A stretch of 5,717 nt of DNA, taken from SHLQ01 sp964196045. GTDB taxonomy: Bacteria; Actinomycetota; Acidimicrobiia; Acidimicrobiales; SHLQ01. The position numbers and the translations under genes were made by a program. The DNA lies in assembly GCA_964196045.1 (NCBI GenBank), contig CAXMRH010000033.1, forward strand, positions 1 to 5,717, read 5' to 3'. Positions 1 to 5,717 of the stretch are shown here, in pieces. The notes under the pieces were generated by a model. That model made no database searches and had not been told where the DNA came from. It worked only from the letters and a program-made list of their open reading frames with translations. Position 1 is the first letter of the stretch, and each line of letters starts with the position of its first letter.

Positions 1-95
1 CTCGCTCGGGGGCCGCCTCTGACCGACCTGCCACCGCTATCCGCGGCATACCCCACGGCGTAGTCGGGGCGGTGGTTGCCTTCGCAACAGGCGGA

Positions 96-1571
96 TCAGG
101 CGTCGAGATGGTCGACCCTACGGATGCCCTTGCGGCTCAACACGACCCTGGCCGTGCTCCAGGGCGTGGTGGCACCGGTCGGACCAAGTCGATGGAGGAT
201 TGTCACGTCGTAGGCTCGTGGCAACGACGACTTGACCAGCTCCCCGGACTCGGGGTCGGCCAGCGTGACGCTTCTCGATGGGTCATCGGTGTGTGTTAGC
301 CATCTGGCGACATCGAGACGGAGGATCTCGGTGAGCGAGTCGAAGCGGGGATCGATCGAGCGCACGAGTTCGGCATCGACCGTCGTCGCTTTGCGGTGAT
401 ACAGGATCGAATCCAGTTCCAGAATCTCTCCAAGCGAATCGCTCTGCAGGTCGCGACGGAACTGTGCGACCTCTGGTGGTAGTTCGTCGGGTTCGATGAA
501 TCGGTACTTCTCTTCGGCAACTGCGACCTGCTCGCCACCTGCCCCTCGGTGGACGGTCCACTTTCGGTTCGGATAGCGGCGGTCAATGAAGCTGTTGAAC
601 CGGTTCTGCAACGTTGCCTTGATCCGGTCCTTGCCCATGTACGCCAGCACGACCAGGCCACCCCACACCCAAACGTCGGCGGCGTCGTTCGGTGTCCCGT
701 ACAGCAACGCGGCAGTGACGGCGAACGTCATCGCGATGCCGGCCGCGATCGAGTGGAGCGCGTGTTCGGCGTTGCGCCGCGCGTCGCCCGCCTTCGAATC
801 GAGCCACAGAACCGATGAGGTCAGGCGTTTCAAGGCGTGCTGATGACGCTCGACCTGCTCAAGATCGAACGTGCTGCTGTCTGATGACACGCTGGGGCCG
901 GCCCCCGTCTGTGCCCGGTGTCGAGCCTCGGTCACGGCGGCTTGCTTGACGCGGTCGAGGGCCGGAGCTGTCGACTTTCGACGAGACAGGTCTCGAACGA
1001 TCTTGACCATCGCCACCTCGAGCACGTTGGAGAGATGTTCGTCGACCCATGCAGCGGTCTCGGCGACGCTCGGGTCGGCTAGGTCGGCGGCGGGGATCAG
1101 CGTTCGCCGGATGCTGATCATCGCCGACTCGGCGACATCTGCGAGAACCTCGGCCCTGGCCTCGATGGCTTCGTTGGTGTCAAGCATTCGCACATCGAGG
1201 GTCGCTCTGGCGATCGCCTCGCGGACGCGACACGCGAACAGCTTGAGCTCGTCGATCGCATCGGCCGGGTCGGCCTCGCCGATCGTGCGGGCGACCGCAT
1301 CTGTCTCGCGAGGAACATCGTCCAGCGCGAGCTCGGGTGCACTGAGTCTGACGTGCGACTGGATGTCGGACCCGATCTGCCGCTTCGAGTAGGTGTCGCC
1401 ATCGAGTCGGAAGCTCTGCGGCAGGAAGATCCAGGCTTCCCACGTCTGTCCGGCGCTGGTGGCGGGATGCTCGAGGTTAATCTCGAGGTGGGTGCGATCG
1501 TGGCGCCGCCAACCCGGTGAGAGCTCAGTGAGATTCGGCAGCGGCGCCCTCCACGGCTGAGCGTCGAGCAA
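96..1571 (-). CDS. Hypothetical protein with two central membrane segments
   Basis: I do not recognise a named function. With the TTG start the product is 491 residues. Its N-terminal part (about 15-85) is a compact region containing WEAW, a YSK element (61-63) and HVRLSAPELAL. A long, mostly helical charged segment follows (about 95-235). A hydrophobic pair comes next, at about 270-291 and 301-313, directly followed by the basic motif KDRIK (314-318). The C-terminal third is soluble and ends in a strand-like VVLSRKGIRRV. I recall proteins of this general plan (N-terminal globular part, two helices, a KDRIK-like motif, C-terminal RKGI-like strand) from other bacteria as uncharacterised membrane-anchored proteins; that is memory, not a search. 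The frame stays open to a GTG at 1637 (513 residues), but codons upstream of about 1590 look non-coding in this frame. No Shine-Dalgarno precedes either start. It overlaps the small ORF 1525-1737 and may be translationally coupled to it or frameshifted from it. The stop is TGA at 96-98. Confidence 0.87.
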   Translation of the reverse strand: MLDAQPWRAPLPNLTELSPGWRRHDRTHLEINLEHPATSAGQTWEAWIFLPQSFRLDGDTYSKRQIGSDIQSHVRLSAPELALDDVPRETDAVARTIGEADPADAIDELKLFACRVREAIARATLDVRMLDTNEAIEARAEVLADVAESAMISIRRTLIPAADLADPSVAETAAWVDEHLSNVLEVAMVKIVRDLSRRKSTAPALDRVKQAAVTEARHRAQTGAGPSVSSDSSTFDLEQVERHQHALKRLTSSVLWLDSKAGDARRNAEHALHSIAAGIAMTFAVTAALLYGTPNDAADVWVWGGLVVLAYMGKDRIKATLQNRFNSFIDRRYPNRKWTVHRGAGGEQVAVAEEKYRFIEPDELPPEVAQFRRDLQSDSLGEILELDSILYHRKATTVDAELVRSIDPRFDSLTEILRLDVARWLTHTDDPSRSVTLADPESGELVKSSLPRAYDVTILHRLGPTGATTPWSTARVVLSRKGIRRVDHLDA

Positions 1572-1737
1572 CGACGGCAGACGCGGCCGTCCAGTCCTTG
1601 ATCCCGTCCAGGCCCTGCTTGAGCCTGATCGGATCACTGCGCAGCACCGATTCCGTGGAGCTAGCGGCGCGCCGGACGAACGCGGGAACGGTCGATGGTC
1701 TCGGCCTGCCAGCCGGTTCAGATGTCTCCTCAGTCAT
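1525..1737 (-). CDS. Small ORF; possible displaced N-terminus of downstream gene
   Basis: This is a 70-residue ORF beginning MTEETSEP and ending AAAESH. The ATG at 1737 has a good Shine-Dalgarno (GGAG, 8 bases upstream), better than any start available to the gene that follows. Codon third positions are strongly G/C up to roughly residue 53 and then less so, while the other frame becomes G/C-biased from about the same point. The protein has a polar, Pro/Arg-rich start, then a helical stretch around LRSDPIRLKQGLDGIKDWTA; it has no signal peptide or membrane segment. It ends inside the next gene, overlapping by 47 bases if that starts at TTG 1571. Either it is a separate small protein whose translation feeds the larger gene, or it is the true N-terminus of that gene cut off by a one-base insertion. 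I cannot decide between the two from this sequence. Confidence 0.5.
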   Translation of the reverse strand: MTEETSEPAGRPRPSTVPAFVRRAASSTESVLRSDPIRLKQGLDGIKDWTAASAVVARRSAVEGAAAESH

Positions 1738-2216
1738 CACATGCACTCCAGGCCCCGACCGTACCGGATGCTTGTGGGTGCCCGAGATTCTGCCGTGAAT
1801 CTGCGACCAGGGGCGTTGCCTCAGGCAGCCGCGTACGAGCCGATCCAAGGGGTCCATGTACTTGGGGTTTGTGTCGCCCCTCCGAGTTGAACCCCCACGA
1901 GACCGGGCTGGCGGGATTTGGCCGATTCAGGGTCTTGTGTTCCTCGACATGGATGTCGGGTCGCCGCGGAAGAGTTCTCGAAGGAATTGTCCCATCTGCG
2001 GCATCGAGGTGTCCCTCGTTGTAGGTGATGAGGACATTTCGAATGCTCAGTTCAGCTGCCCGGGTGCGACCGTTCGTTCGTCACGCACCAGTGGAATCAT
2101 CGCGGACTGGCCGCGCTGCAGTCCGACGACCGCCGTGAGATGCATCCGTGAGAGGTCTGTGAGGTGTCTATCGGGCTGGAGTTAGGCAACTACTTAGGCA
2201 CCAGCGGCTGAACGAC
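1738..2216. other. Gene-poor region of about 480 bases
   Basis: I see no convincing gene here on either strand. The longest open frame, 1856-2185 on the plus strand (109 codons), has only moderate G/C bias at third positions, no Shine-Dalgarno near its ATG and no overall protein-family resemblance. Its middle encodes NCPICGIEV followed about 20 residues later by FSCPG, which loosely resembles a zinc ribbon but lacks the last cysteine. On the minus strand the 1738-1860 part should contain the promoter of the gene starting at 1737. A TACGGT at about 20-30 bases upstream could be a -10 element, but no good -35 accompanies it. A GGGGTT/AACCCC inverted repeat lies at about 1864-1894. The stretch may be a decayed gene plus regulatory sequence. 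Confidence 0.5.
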
Positions 2217-2260
2217 AAAGGCCGCTAACCCATCGATTGTCAATGGATCAGCGGCCTTTT
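2217..2260 (-). terminator. Intrinsic terminator after tRNA-Lys
   Basis: A perfect 10-bp stem is formed by AAAGGCCGCT (2217-2226) and AGCGGCCTTT (2250-2259). Inside it is a 23-base loop that can add a short CCAT/ATGG inner helix. The hairpin lies 4 bases beyond the end of the tRNA-Lys gene on the minus strand, where the descending arm ends in TTT. It also has a TTTT end when read on the plus strand, so it may work in both directions. Its position makes it the natural end of the tRNA-His/tRNA-Lys transcript. Confidence 0.8.
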
Positions 2261-2264
2261 GGTG

Positions 2265-2337
2265 TACGCCCCCCGGGACTTGAACCCGGAACCTGCGGAT
2301 TAAGAGTCCGATGCTCTGCCAATTGAGCTAGAGGCGC
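2265..2337 (-). tRNA. tRNA-Lys (anticodon CTT)
   Basis: A full cloverleaf of 73 bases can be drawn. The acceptor GCGCCTC pairs with GGGGCGT, with a G-U at the 1-72 pair and another wobble. The D arm has GCTC/GAGC, and the anticodon stem CGGA/TCCG carries the loop CTCTTAA, giving anticodon CTT. The T arm is CCGGG, TTCAAGT, CCCGG. The discriminator is A and is followed by CAC, so CCA is not encoded and must be added after transcription. It lies downstream of tRNA-His on the same strand and is followed at once by the hairpin terminator, so the two tRNAs probably share one transcript. Confidence 0.98.
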
Positions 2338-2360
2338 ATGTTTTCTGTCTACCGAGCGTA

Positions 2361-2380
2361 CCGACACCCGAGGGTGCCGG
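2361..2380 (-). other. Hairpin in the spacer between the two tRNA genes
   Basis: In the minus-strand RNA the segment CCGGCACC-CTCG-GGTGTCGG forms an 8-bp stem with one G-U pair and a four-base loop. On the plus strand the same position gives an A-C mismatch, so the structure favours the minus-strand transcript that carries both tRNAs. No T run follows, so it is unlikely to stop transcription. A role in processing the tRNA precursor is possible but is inference. Confidence 0.45.
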
Positions 2381-2398
2381 CACATTCGATGAACATTG

Positions 2399-2473
2399 GG
2401 TGGCTGACGGGATTTGAACCCGCGACGACTGCGACCACAACGCAGCGCTCTACCGAGCTGAGCTACAGCCACC
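2399..2473 (-). tRNA. tRNA-His (anticodon GTG)
   Basis: The acceptor GTGGCTG pairs perfectly with CAGCCAC. The D arm is GCTC/GAGC, the anticodon stem CTGCG/CGCAG holds the loop TTGTGGT with anticodon GTG, and the T arm is GCGGG, TTCAAAT, CCCGT. An extra G at position -1 (plus-strand C at 2473) faces C73 (plus-strand G at 2399). This is the hallmark identity pair of bacterial tRNA-His, so the gene is drawn from the -1 base. The bases after C73 are CAA, so CCA is not encoded. It is the first gene of a two-tRNA unit with tRNA-Lys 61 bases further on. Confidence 0.98.
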
Positions 2474-2487
2474 ATGAGGCGGCTCTC

Positions 2488-2516
2488 ACTATAGGGGTCC
2501 GAGGCGGTGTTGGCGA
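2488..2516 (-). promoter_or_regulatory. Promoter of the tRNA-His/tRNA-Lys unit
   Basis: Read on the minus strand, a -35 box TCGCCA (2511-2516, four of six bases of TTGACA) lies exactly 17 bases from a -10 box TATAGT (2488-2493, five of six bases of TATAAT). The -10 box ends about 14 bases before the tRNA-His 5' end, which suits a short leader removed by RNase P. This is the clearest housekeeping-sigma promoter in the window. Confidence 0.7.
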
Positions 2517-2617
2517 CGTGGCACACCGCACCCAGACAGGGATTAAACTGAACGGAGGGTCTGACCCCAAGCTGGACGCCGGTTTCCGCGGATCTCGACC
2601 GGAGAGCTCGAGGTGTG

Positions 2618-2631
2618 GCCGGCTAGCCGGC
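2618..2631. repeat. 14-bp perfect palindrome over a stop codon
   Basis: GCCGGCTAGCCGGC is its own reverse complement. It spans the TAG stop (2623-2625) of the membrane-protein gene. No T run follows on the minus strand, so I do not call it a terminator. It may help fold the 3' end of the operon mRNA. No better terminator for the operon is seen between here and the tRNA promoter. Confidence 0.5.
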
Positions 2632-3945
2632 GAAGAGTAGCCAGAGTCCGGCGACTGAGTAGAGCACCATCACGACCAACATCGTCTGCTGGCTTCTCGT
2701 GGCATCGCGTTTCGCGAAGCGGGACACGGCGAGGTCGTGCGCATACACGACGGCAAGCACGTGTCCGACGACGATCGCCATGGCCTGTATCCAAGCGATC
2801 AGATCGACATCGACGACATTGAGGTTGACGACATCGCTCGCGGTACCGAACCAGTCAGTGGTGGGTGCGCCCTCGGCATCGAAGCGGCCGTAGGGATTGG
2901 ACAGGCGATGAAGGAAGCTCTGCGACTGATCCACCAACAACTGTGCGTAGTGGGCGACCGCGTACGCCCACACGATCGGGATGAGCGATGGGGTGAACAT
3001 GTCCGCGGCATCTTCATGATCGATGCCGGTGACTCGCGCCGTTGCGCGTGCACCAAACCAATAGAGAACCGTGGCGATGCCGATCATGACAAGCAGCCCG
3101 ATCGATTTGGGGGCGACAGCGCTCCAGCCGGTCGGGCGGCCGATGATGTCTGTGAACAACGAACTCTCCGAGAATCCATCGAACGAGGTGCCGCCCAGGA
3201 CCACCAAGATCAGCATCGTCGTGCCGCGCCTCACCTCGATTTCGGAAAGACCGGCCAGGGGCAGGCGTATGCGAAGGCTTCCGGAATCGTCGGTGGTGAA
3301 CGGGGACATGCCAGCGATCAAGCTGAACAAGATGCCGAAGCCGTCGGCACGGTCGAGCCAAGAGCGTCCGAATCGCGCTATCCCGCCGATCATGAGAACG
3401 CTGTAAACGACCATGGCCCACCCAAGGATGCGTGGGCTGTCTCCGCTCGGGTGTACGAGTTCGAGCAACAGGAAGCTGACCATCGTGGCAACACCGACCC
3501 ATTGGTGGTCGGGCGGCTGCCTAGATGTATCGGCAGGAAACAGCAGTCCGATCGTCCGATATGGATTGAGCGATCTCCAGATGTCTCCGATGAAGGCTGA
3601 TGCGATCGGGACAGCGACCCAGACCATCACGTAGAGCGTCACCGGGGCGACATTCGTCGATTCTCCTGCAACGTCGGTGCCAAACAACGCCGCGCCAATA
3701 GTCAAGCCGAAGAGACCAAGCCCCAGAATCCGTAGCAGCCACTCGCCCAGGAGGAGCGGGCCGCGTGATCCCGGAATCACGCGACCCGCCGCCGTGGAGT
3801 CAAGCTTTGGTGTTTGCCAAAGGGCGCCAAGCGCAACGAAGGACAACACGAGGGCGGCGATCGCAGCCCAAGCGAATTGCCAGAGTGGAAGTGGCAGCGT
3901 GCCGCGCGATCCAACTCCGTGTGCGAGAAGCCATCCGGTCAACAT
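2623..3945 (-). CDS. Polytopic membrane protein, 'fenitrothion hydrolase'-like family
   Basis: The product is 440 residues with about ten hydrophobic helices (roughly 22-42, 66-88, 101-121, 150-165, 174-190, 203-215, 243-252, 280-298, 320-338, 383-402, 421-438). Noticeable elements are AHGVGSRGTLPLP near the N-terminus (8-20), LNPYRTIG (126-133), SFDGFSES (254-261), WAYAVAHYAQLLV (326-338) and GHVLAVVYAHD (394-404). The last two place His332, His395 and His403 in or beside membrane helices. From memory this pattern belongs to actinobacterial proteins automatically named 'fenitrothion hydrolase', after a pesticide-degrading gene; I see no hydrolase motif and would not trust that activity. The ATG at 3945 lies 5 bases after the stop of the lipoprotein gene, with GGAAG 13 bases upstream, so coupled translation is likely. 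As last gene of the operon it probably acts with the lipoprotein in the envelope, perhaps moving or binding a metal; that is inference. Confidence 0.9.
   Translation of the reverse strand: MLTGWLLAHGVGSRGTLPLPLWQFAWAAIAALVLSFVALGALWQTPKLDSTAAGRVIPGSRGPLLLGEWLLRILGLGLFGLTIGAALFGTDVAGESTNVAPVTLYVMVWVAVPIASAFIGDIWRSLNPYRTIGLLFPADTSRQPPDHQWVGVATMVSFLLLELVHPSGDSPRILGWAMVVYSVLMIGGIARFGRSWLDRADGFGILFSLIAGMSPFTTDDSGSLRIRLPLAGLSEIEVRRGTTMLILVVLGGTSFDGFSESSLFTDIIGRPTGWSAVAPKSIGLLVMIGIATVLYWFGARATARVTGIDHEDAADMFTPSLIPIVWAYAVAHYAQLLVDQSQSFLHRLSNPYGRFDAEGAPTTDWFGTASDVVNLNVVDVDLIAWIQAMAIVVGHVLAVVYAHDLAVSRFAKRDATRSQQTMLVVMVLYSVAGLWLLFAG
3758..3787. repeat. Strong inverted repeat inside the membrane-protein gene
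   Basis: CGCGTGAT (3762-3769) and ATCACGCG (3776-3783) are perfect inverted arms around a six-base loop. In the minus-strand mRNA the stem extends outward by a G-U pair and three G-C pairs, giving about 12 pairs in 30 bases. It lies in the part encoding RVIPGSRG (residues 55-62). No T run follows. It may be an mRNA structure or merely a result of GC-rich codons. Confidence 0.6.
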
Positions 3946-3950
3946 GACGA

Positions 3951-4802
3951 CTACGAGACTTCCAGCTCAGCGATGAACGCGCCAGACTTCTCGAACTCGA
4001 TCTCGAAGCGGCCTGCAGTATCGGCACTGAAGATGATCACCGCAGACTCACCCGGTGTCACGTTGGTCGAAATGTCGTACCCGTGGAGGTGTGCCTCCTC
4101 TTCGACATCTGCCGTGATCATGATCATCACGACATCATCGAGGCCCACTTTCACGCGGTCATCTCCTTCGAGTGAGACATTGCCTCCCTCGAGTATTGCG
4201 ATGATGGTCACGTCTGCGTCTGACGCGTCCGGCCCATCGTCATGTTCGGCGTGTCCCGAACCAGAAACGGTGATTCCCGTCCGAATAGGGACGCCGTCGA
4301 TCGAGTAGGCCAAGTGGTTGTTCGCGTTGAGTTCGACCTCGACAAGATGGTCGCCTTCGGGCACGTTCACTTGCCGCTCGAGGTCGTAAAATCGCTCGAC
4401 CTTCTCGCCGTCGAGAAGCAAGTGCAGGTGGCCCTCGTTGTCGACGGGATCGCCGTCGACGTTCTCCGGCGTAACCGTGAAGTCTGCGAGGGAGATGGTC
4501 ATGTCGAACACACCAGGCTCGTCTGTCTCGTCCGGCGTGATCGCGACCTCGGGGATTGGCTTGCTGGTGTCGACGTCGATCGTCGTCGCCCCGTGATCGT
4601 GTTCGGCGTCGTCATCTTCGCCGGCCTCATGTTCGCCGTCATGATCTTCCATCTCGTCGTCTTGTATGTCCGACATGGCACCATCTTCCGTTTGCGCTGC
4701 GTCCACAGCTTCGGTCGTCGTGGCATCGCTGCCACACGCCGCCGCGACTAGCGCGATTACGAAGAGTGCGCCAAGGAGGCGCAGTCGTCTGTTGATCCAC
4801 AT
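3951..4802 (-). CDS. Lipoprotein with His/acidic linker and cupredoxin-like domain
   Basis: I start it at the ATG at 4802 (283 residues) because a Shine-Dalgarno-like GAAGGG lies 8 bases upstream and the protein then opens with a textbook lipoprotein signal: MWINRR, a hydrophobic core, then AAAC with Cys23 as the lipidated residue. The mature protein should sit on the outer face of the membrane. Residues 30-72 form a linker very rich in Asp, Glu and His (His54, 58, 68, 70). Residues about 85-182 resemble an Ig-like domain with HLHLLLDGEKV and VPEGDHLVEVELNANNH. A second His/Asp patch (184-192) leads to a cupredoxin-like fold (about 197-283) with AHLHGYD (237-243) and a final AELEVS strand. 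Apart from Cys23 there is no cysteine, so a classical blue-copper site is absent. Metal binding by the histidines is inferred. It is the middle gene of the operon. The frame runs open to 5171, but that upstream part lies across the preceding gene and is not used. Confidence 0.93.
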   Translation of the reverse strand: MWINRRLRLLGALFVIALVAAACGSDATTTEAVDAAQTEDGAMSDIQDDEMEDHDGEHEAGEDDDAEHDHGATTIDVDTSKPIPEVAITPDETDEPGVFDMTISLADFTVTPENVDGDPVDNEGHLHLLLDGEKVERFYDLERQVNVPEGDHLVEVELNANNHLAYSIDGVPIRTGITVSGSGHAEHDDGPDASDADVTIIAILEGGNVSLEGDDRVKVGLDDVVMIMITADVEEEAHLHGYDISTNVTPGESAVIIFSADTAGRFEIEFEKSGAFIAELEVS

Positions 4803-4837
4803 GATGTGGTCCCTTCGTTCGAGTCGTTCTGCGTGGT

Positions 4838-4851
4838 GACTCCGAAGAGTC
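4838..4851 (-). other. Intercistronic UUCG-tetraloop hairpin
   Basis: In the minus-strand mRNA, GACTC-TTCG-GAGTC forms a perfect 5-bp stem closed by C(UUCG)G, one of the most stable RNA tetraloops. It lies between the stop of the first operon gene (4858) and the ribosome binding site of the lipoprotein gene. No T run follows. It may protect or separate segments of the operon mRNA; this role is inference. Confidence 0.6.
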
Positions 4852-4857
4852 GGGGGG

Positions 4858-5400
4858 TCAGGAATGCAGAAGCTTCGGCGGTCCTCGACGGGACACCACG
4901 AACGAAAGTGGGGCATGGGAGAGGAGTTCGATCGATGTTGCTCGCAGGGACGAGTCCCTGGTCGCTGGCCAGGTGCTCTTCTCTTGCGCATCGATGATCG
5001 CTGACGCGAGCCGTTCGATCGTTCGGACCGACCATTGCAACACCGCGGCAAGCAGAGGAGCAAGAGCAACCCCGAGCCAGAAGACGAGCTCGGAGAATAG
5101 TGAGATCGCTCCAAGCCCGCCGACGAGACGTTCGGCGAATTCGAGCCCCGTATACCCCAGTGCGATGGCACCGGACAAAGAGTGGAAGCTGCCCGGGAGG
5201 TAGCTGCGGTGACGAAGGCTGCGAGTGATGGACCGCGTCAGTAGACAGAGCACTGCAAGCGAACCAGCGAGCCATGCGACGGCGAGATGCCCATGCGCCA
5301 CCGAAATTTCGTAACCCGCCAGCGTGGAGACGCCGTACGCGACCTGGTGGGCGATCAGTACGCCGACGCCAGCCAATAAGAGCGAATCCAACCTCCGCAT
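4858..5400 (-). CDS. Small membrane protein of the putative metal-handling operon
   Basis: From the ATG at 5400 the product is 180 residues. A GTG at 5421 would add seven residues (beginning PRTIGH) and has a weak AGG upstream, so the start is uncertain; an in-frame stop lies just before it. There are about four hydrophobic helices: roughly 7-27, 37-54, 75-92 and 98-122. Histidines sit in or next to the first two: His18 in LIAHQVAYG and His36 and His38 in VAHGHLAVAW. The tail after about 128 is soluble and basic. I recall similar small HQ/HGH membrane proteins beside cupredoxin-type lipoproteins in actinobacteria, with no assigned function. It is first in a minus-strand operon, 55 bases ahead of the lipoprotein gene. 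I find no convincing promoter in the divergent gap at 5422-5542. Confidence 0.85.
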   Translation of the reverse strand: MRRLDSLLLAGVGVLIAHQVAYGVSTLAGYEISVAHGHLAVAWLAGSLAVLCLLTRSITRSLRHRSYLPGSFHSLSGAIALGYTGLEFAERLVGGLGAISLFSELVFWLGVALAPLLAAVLQWSVRTIERLASAIIDAQEKSTWPATRDSSLRATSIELLSHAPLSFVVSRRGPPKLLHS

Positions 5401-5542
5401 GTGCCCAATGGTACGCGGCACACCGCAGACCTATTCGTCAGCGCGGCGAAAGATATCGACCGAGTTGCATGACTTTCCCTTGCCCGACGAAGATCGACGC
5501 GTCAAAGGGACGACACAGGTGGCGAAGGAACAGAGAAAGACC

Positions 5543-5717
5543 ATGGCGACAGATTTGACCACACACCCGTATGGACCTGGTTCGCATGGGCCGCTTTCAG
5601 AAGTCCGTGAGATGCCGGTGTGTTATCCGATGAAGGGCAATGTCGATTCGATGTTGTATCACCGTCCGGATTCGCAGAATTATGGGGCGACGGTTGCTGA
5701 GGTGTGGTTCGACAGTC
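5543..5717 (+). CDS. Sunset-domain protein, N-terminal part (runs off the window)
   Basis: Only the first 58 residues are present. After a polar leader of about 25 residues comes the block CYPMKGNVDSMLYH followed by YGATVAEVWF. This matches what I remember of the sunset domain (pattern PIKGNxDSxxYH, then Y..T.AEVWF), a small domain common in actinobacterial proteins and of unknown molecular role. The remainder, usually an AAxAGF-like end, lies beyond the edge. The chosen ATG has GAG 7 bases upstream. An in-frame GTG at 5519 has a better placed AAGGGA and would add eight residues starting AKEQRKT. Third positions are much less G/C-rich than in the neighbouring genes. It is transcribed away from the metal-type operon. 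Confidence 0.85.
   Translation, partial: MATDLTTHPYGPGSHGPLSEVREMPVCYPMKGNVDSMLYHRPDSQNYGATVAEVWFDS

Noticed and set aside
1..63. Possible partial genes at the left edge: a plus-strand frame ending in TAG at 61-63 and a minus-strand ATG at 49 open to the edge
   Set aside because: Both are about 16-20 codons with no recognisable sequence, and the minus-strand ATG has no properly spaced ribosome site. They cannot be supported without the flanking sequence.
75..88. Hairpin GTTGC-CTTC-GCAAC just beyond the stop of the large gene, as a terminator
   Set aside because: Only 5 bp and no T run on either strand; too weak to call.
871..1392. 173-codon plus-strand open frame rich in Ser, Ala and Arg
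   Set aside because: It is the antisense shadow of the large minus-strand gene; its composition is that of a mirrored GC-rich coding frame and it has no recognisable domain.
2485..2496. CTCACTATAGGG on the plus strand matches the 3' core of the phage T7 promoter
   Set aside because: The bases upstream do not match the rest of the T7 promoter, and the match arises from the -10 box of the tRNA promoter on the other strand. No phage gene is nearby.
2737..3600. 287-codon open frame on the plus strand
   Set aside because: It lies wholly opposite the membrane-protein gene, whose helices and family pattern are clear. The plus-strand product is charged low-complexity sequence typical of an antisense shadow.
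4945..4960. Inverted repeat CAGGGA/TCCCTG inside the small membrane-protein gene
   Set aside because: Short stem inside the soluble tail coding region with no T run; likely chance in GC-rich coding sequence.
4803..5171. Upstream extension of the lipoprotein frame to 406 residues
   Set aside because: It would bury the lipoprotein signal inside the protein and overlap almost the whole preceding membrane-protein gene. The ATG at 4802 has its own ribosome site.

Overview
The window reads as chromosomal DNA from a high-GC actinobacterium, most likely one of the Acidimicrobiia (Ilumatobacter-like). This placement is inferred from three things: GC-rich third codon positions, a lipoprotein signal ending in an Ala-rich lipobox, and a sunset-domain protein of the type common in that group. 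Neither tRNA gene encodes its CCA tail, which also fits many actinobacteria. No mobile element, CRISPR array or phage gene is visible.

Layout from left to right. Positions 96-1571 (minus) hold a large protein of unknown function with two central membrane segments. It overlaps, in another frame, a small ORF at 1525-1737 (minus) that may be its displaced N-terminus. Positions 1738-2216 hold no convincing gene. A hairpin at 2217-2260 terminates a minus-strand tRNA unit: tRNA-His(GTG) at 2399-2473, then tRNA-Lys(CTT) at 2265-2337, read from a recognisable promoter at 2488-2516. Next comes a three-gene minus-strand operon running from about 5400 down to 2623. Its order is a small histidine-bearing membrane protein, a lipoprotein with a His/Asp/Glu-rich linker and a cupredoxin-like C-terminal domain, and a 440-residue polytopic membrane protein of the type often labelled 'fenitrothion hydrolase'. 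At the right edge, diverging on the plus strand, starts a sunset-domain protein that runs off the window.

The operon is the most interesting part. Its make-up (exported His-rich lipoprotein plus two membrane proteins with histidines in or near membrane helices) suggests metal handling at the cell envelope, plausibly copper. This is inference from composition and family resemblance, and the organophosphate-hydrolase name carried by the third gene's family is not supported by anything visible here. The other main point is the apparent frame switch near 1571-1595, which could be a real overlap with translational coupling, a programmed frameshift, or a one-base error or mutation.
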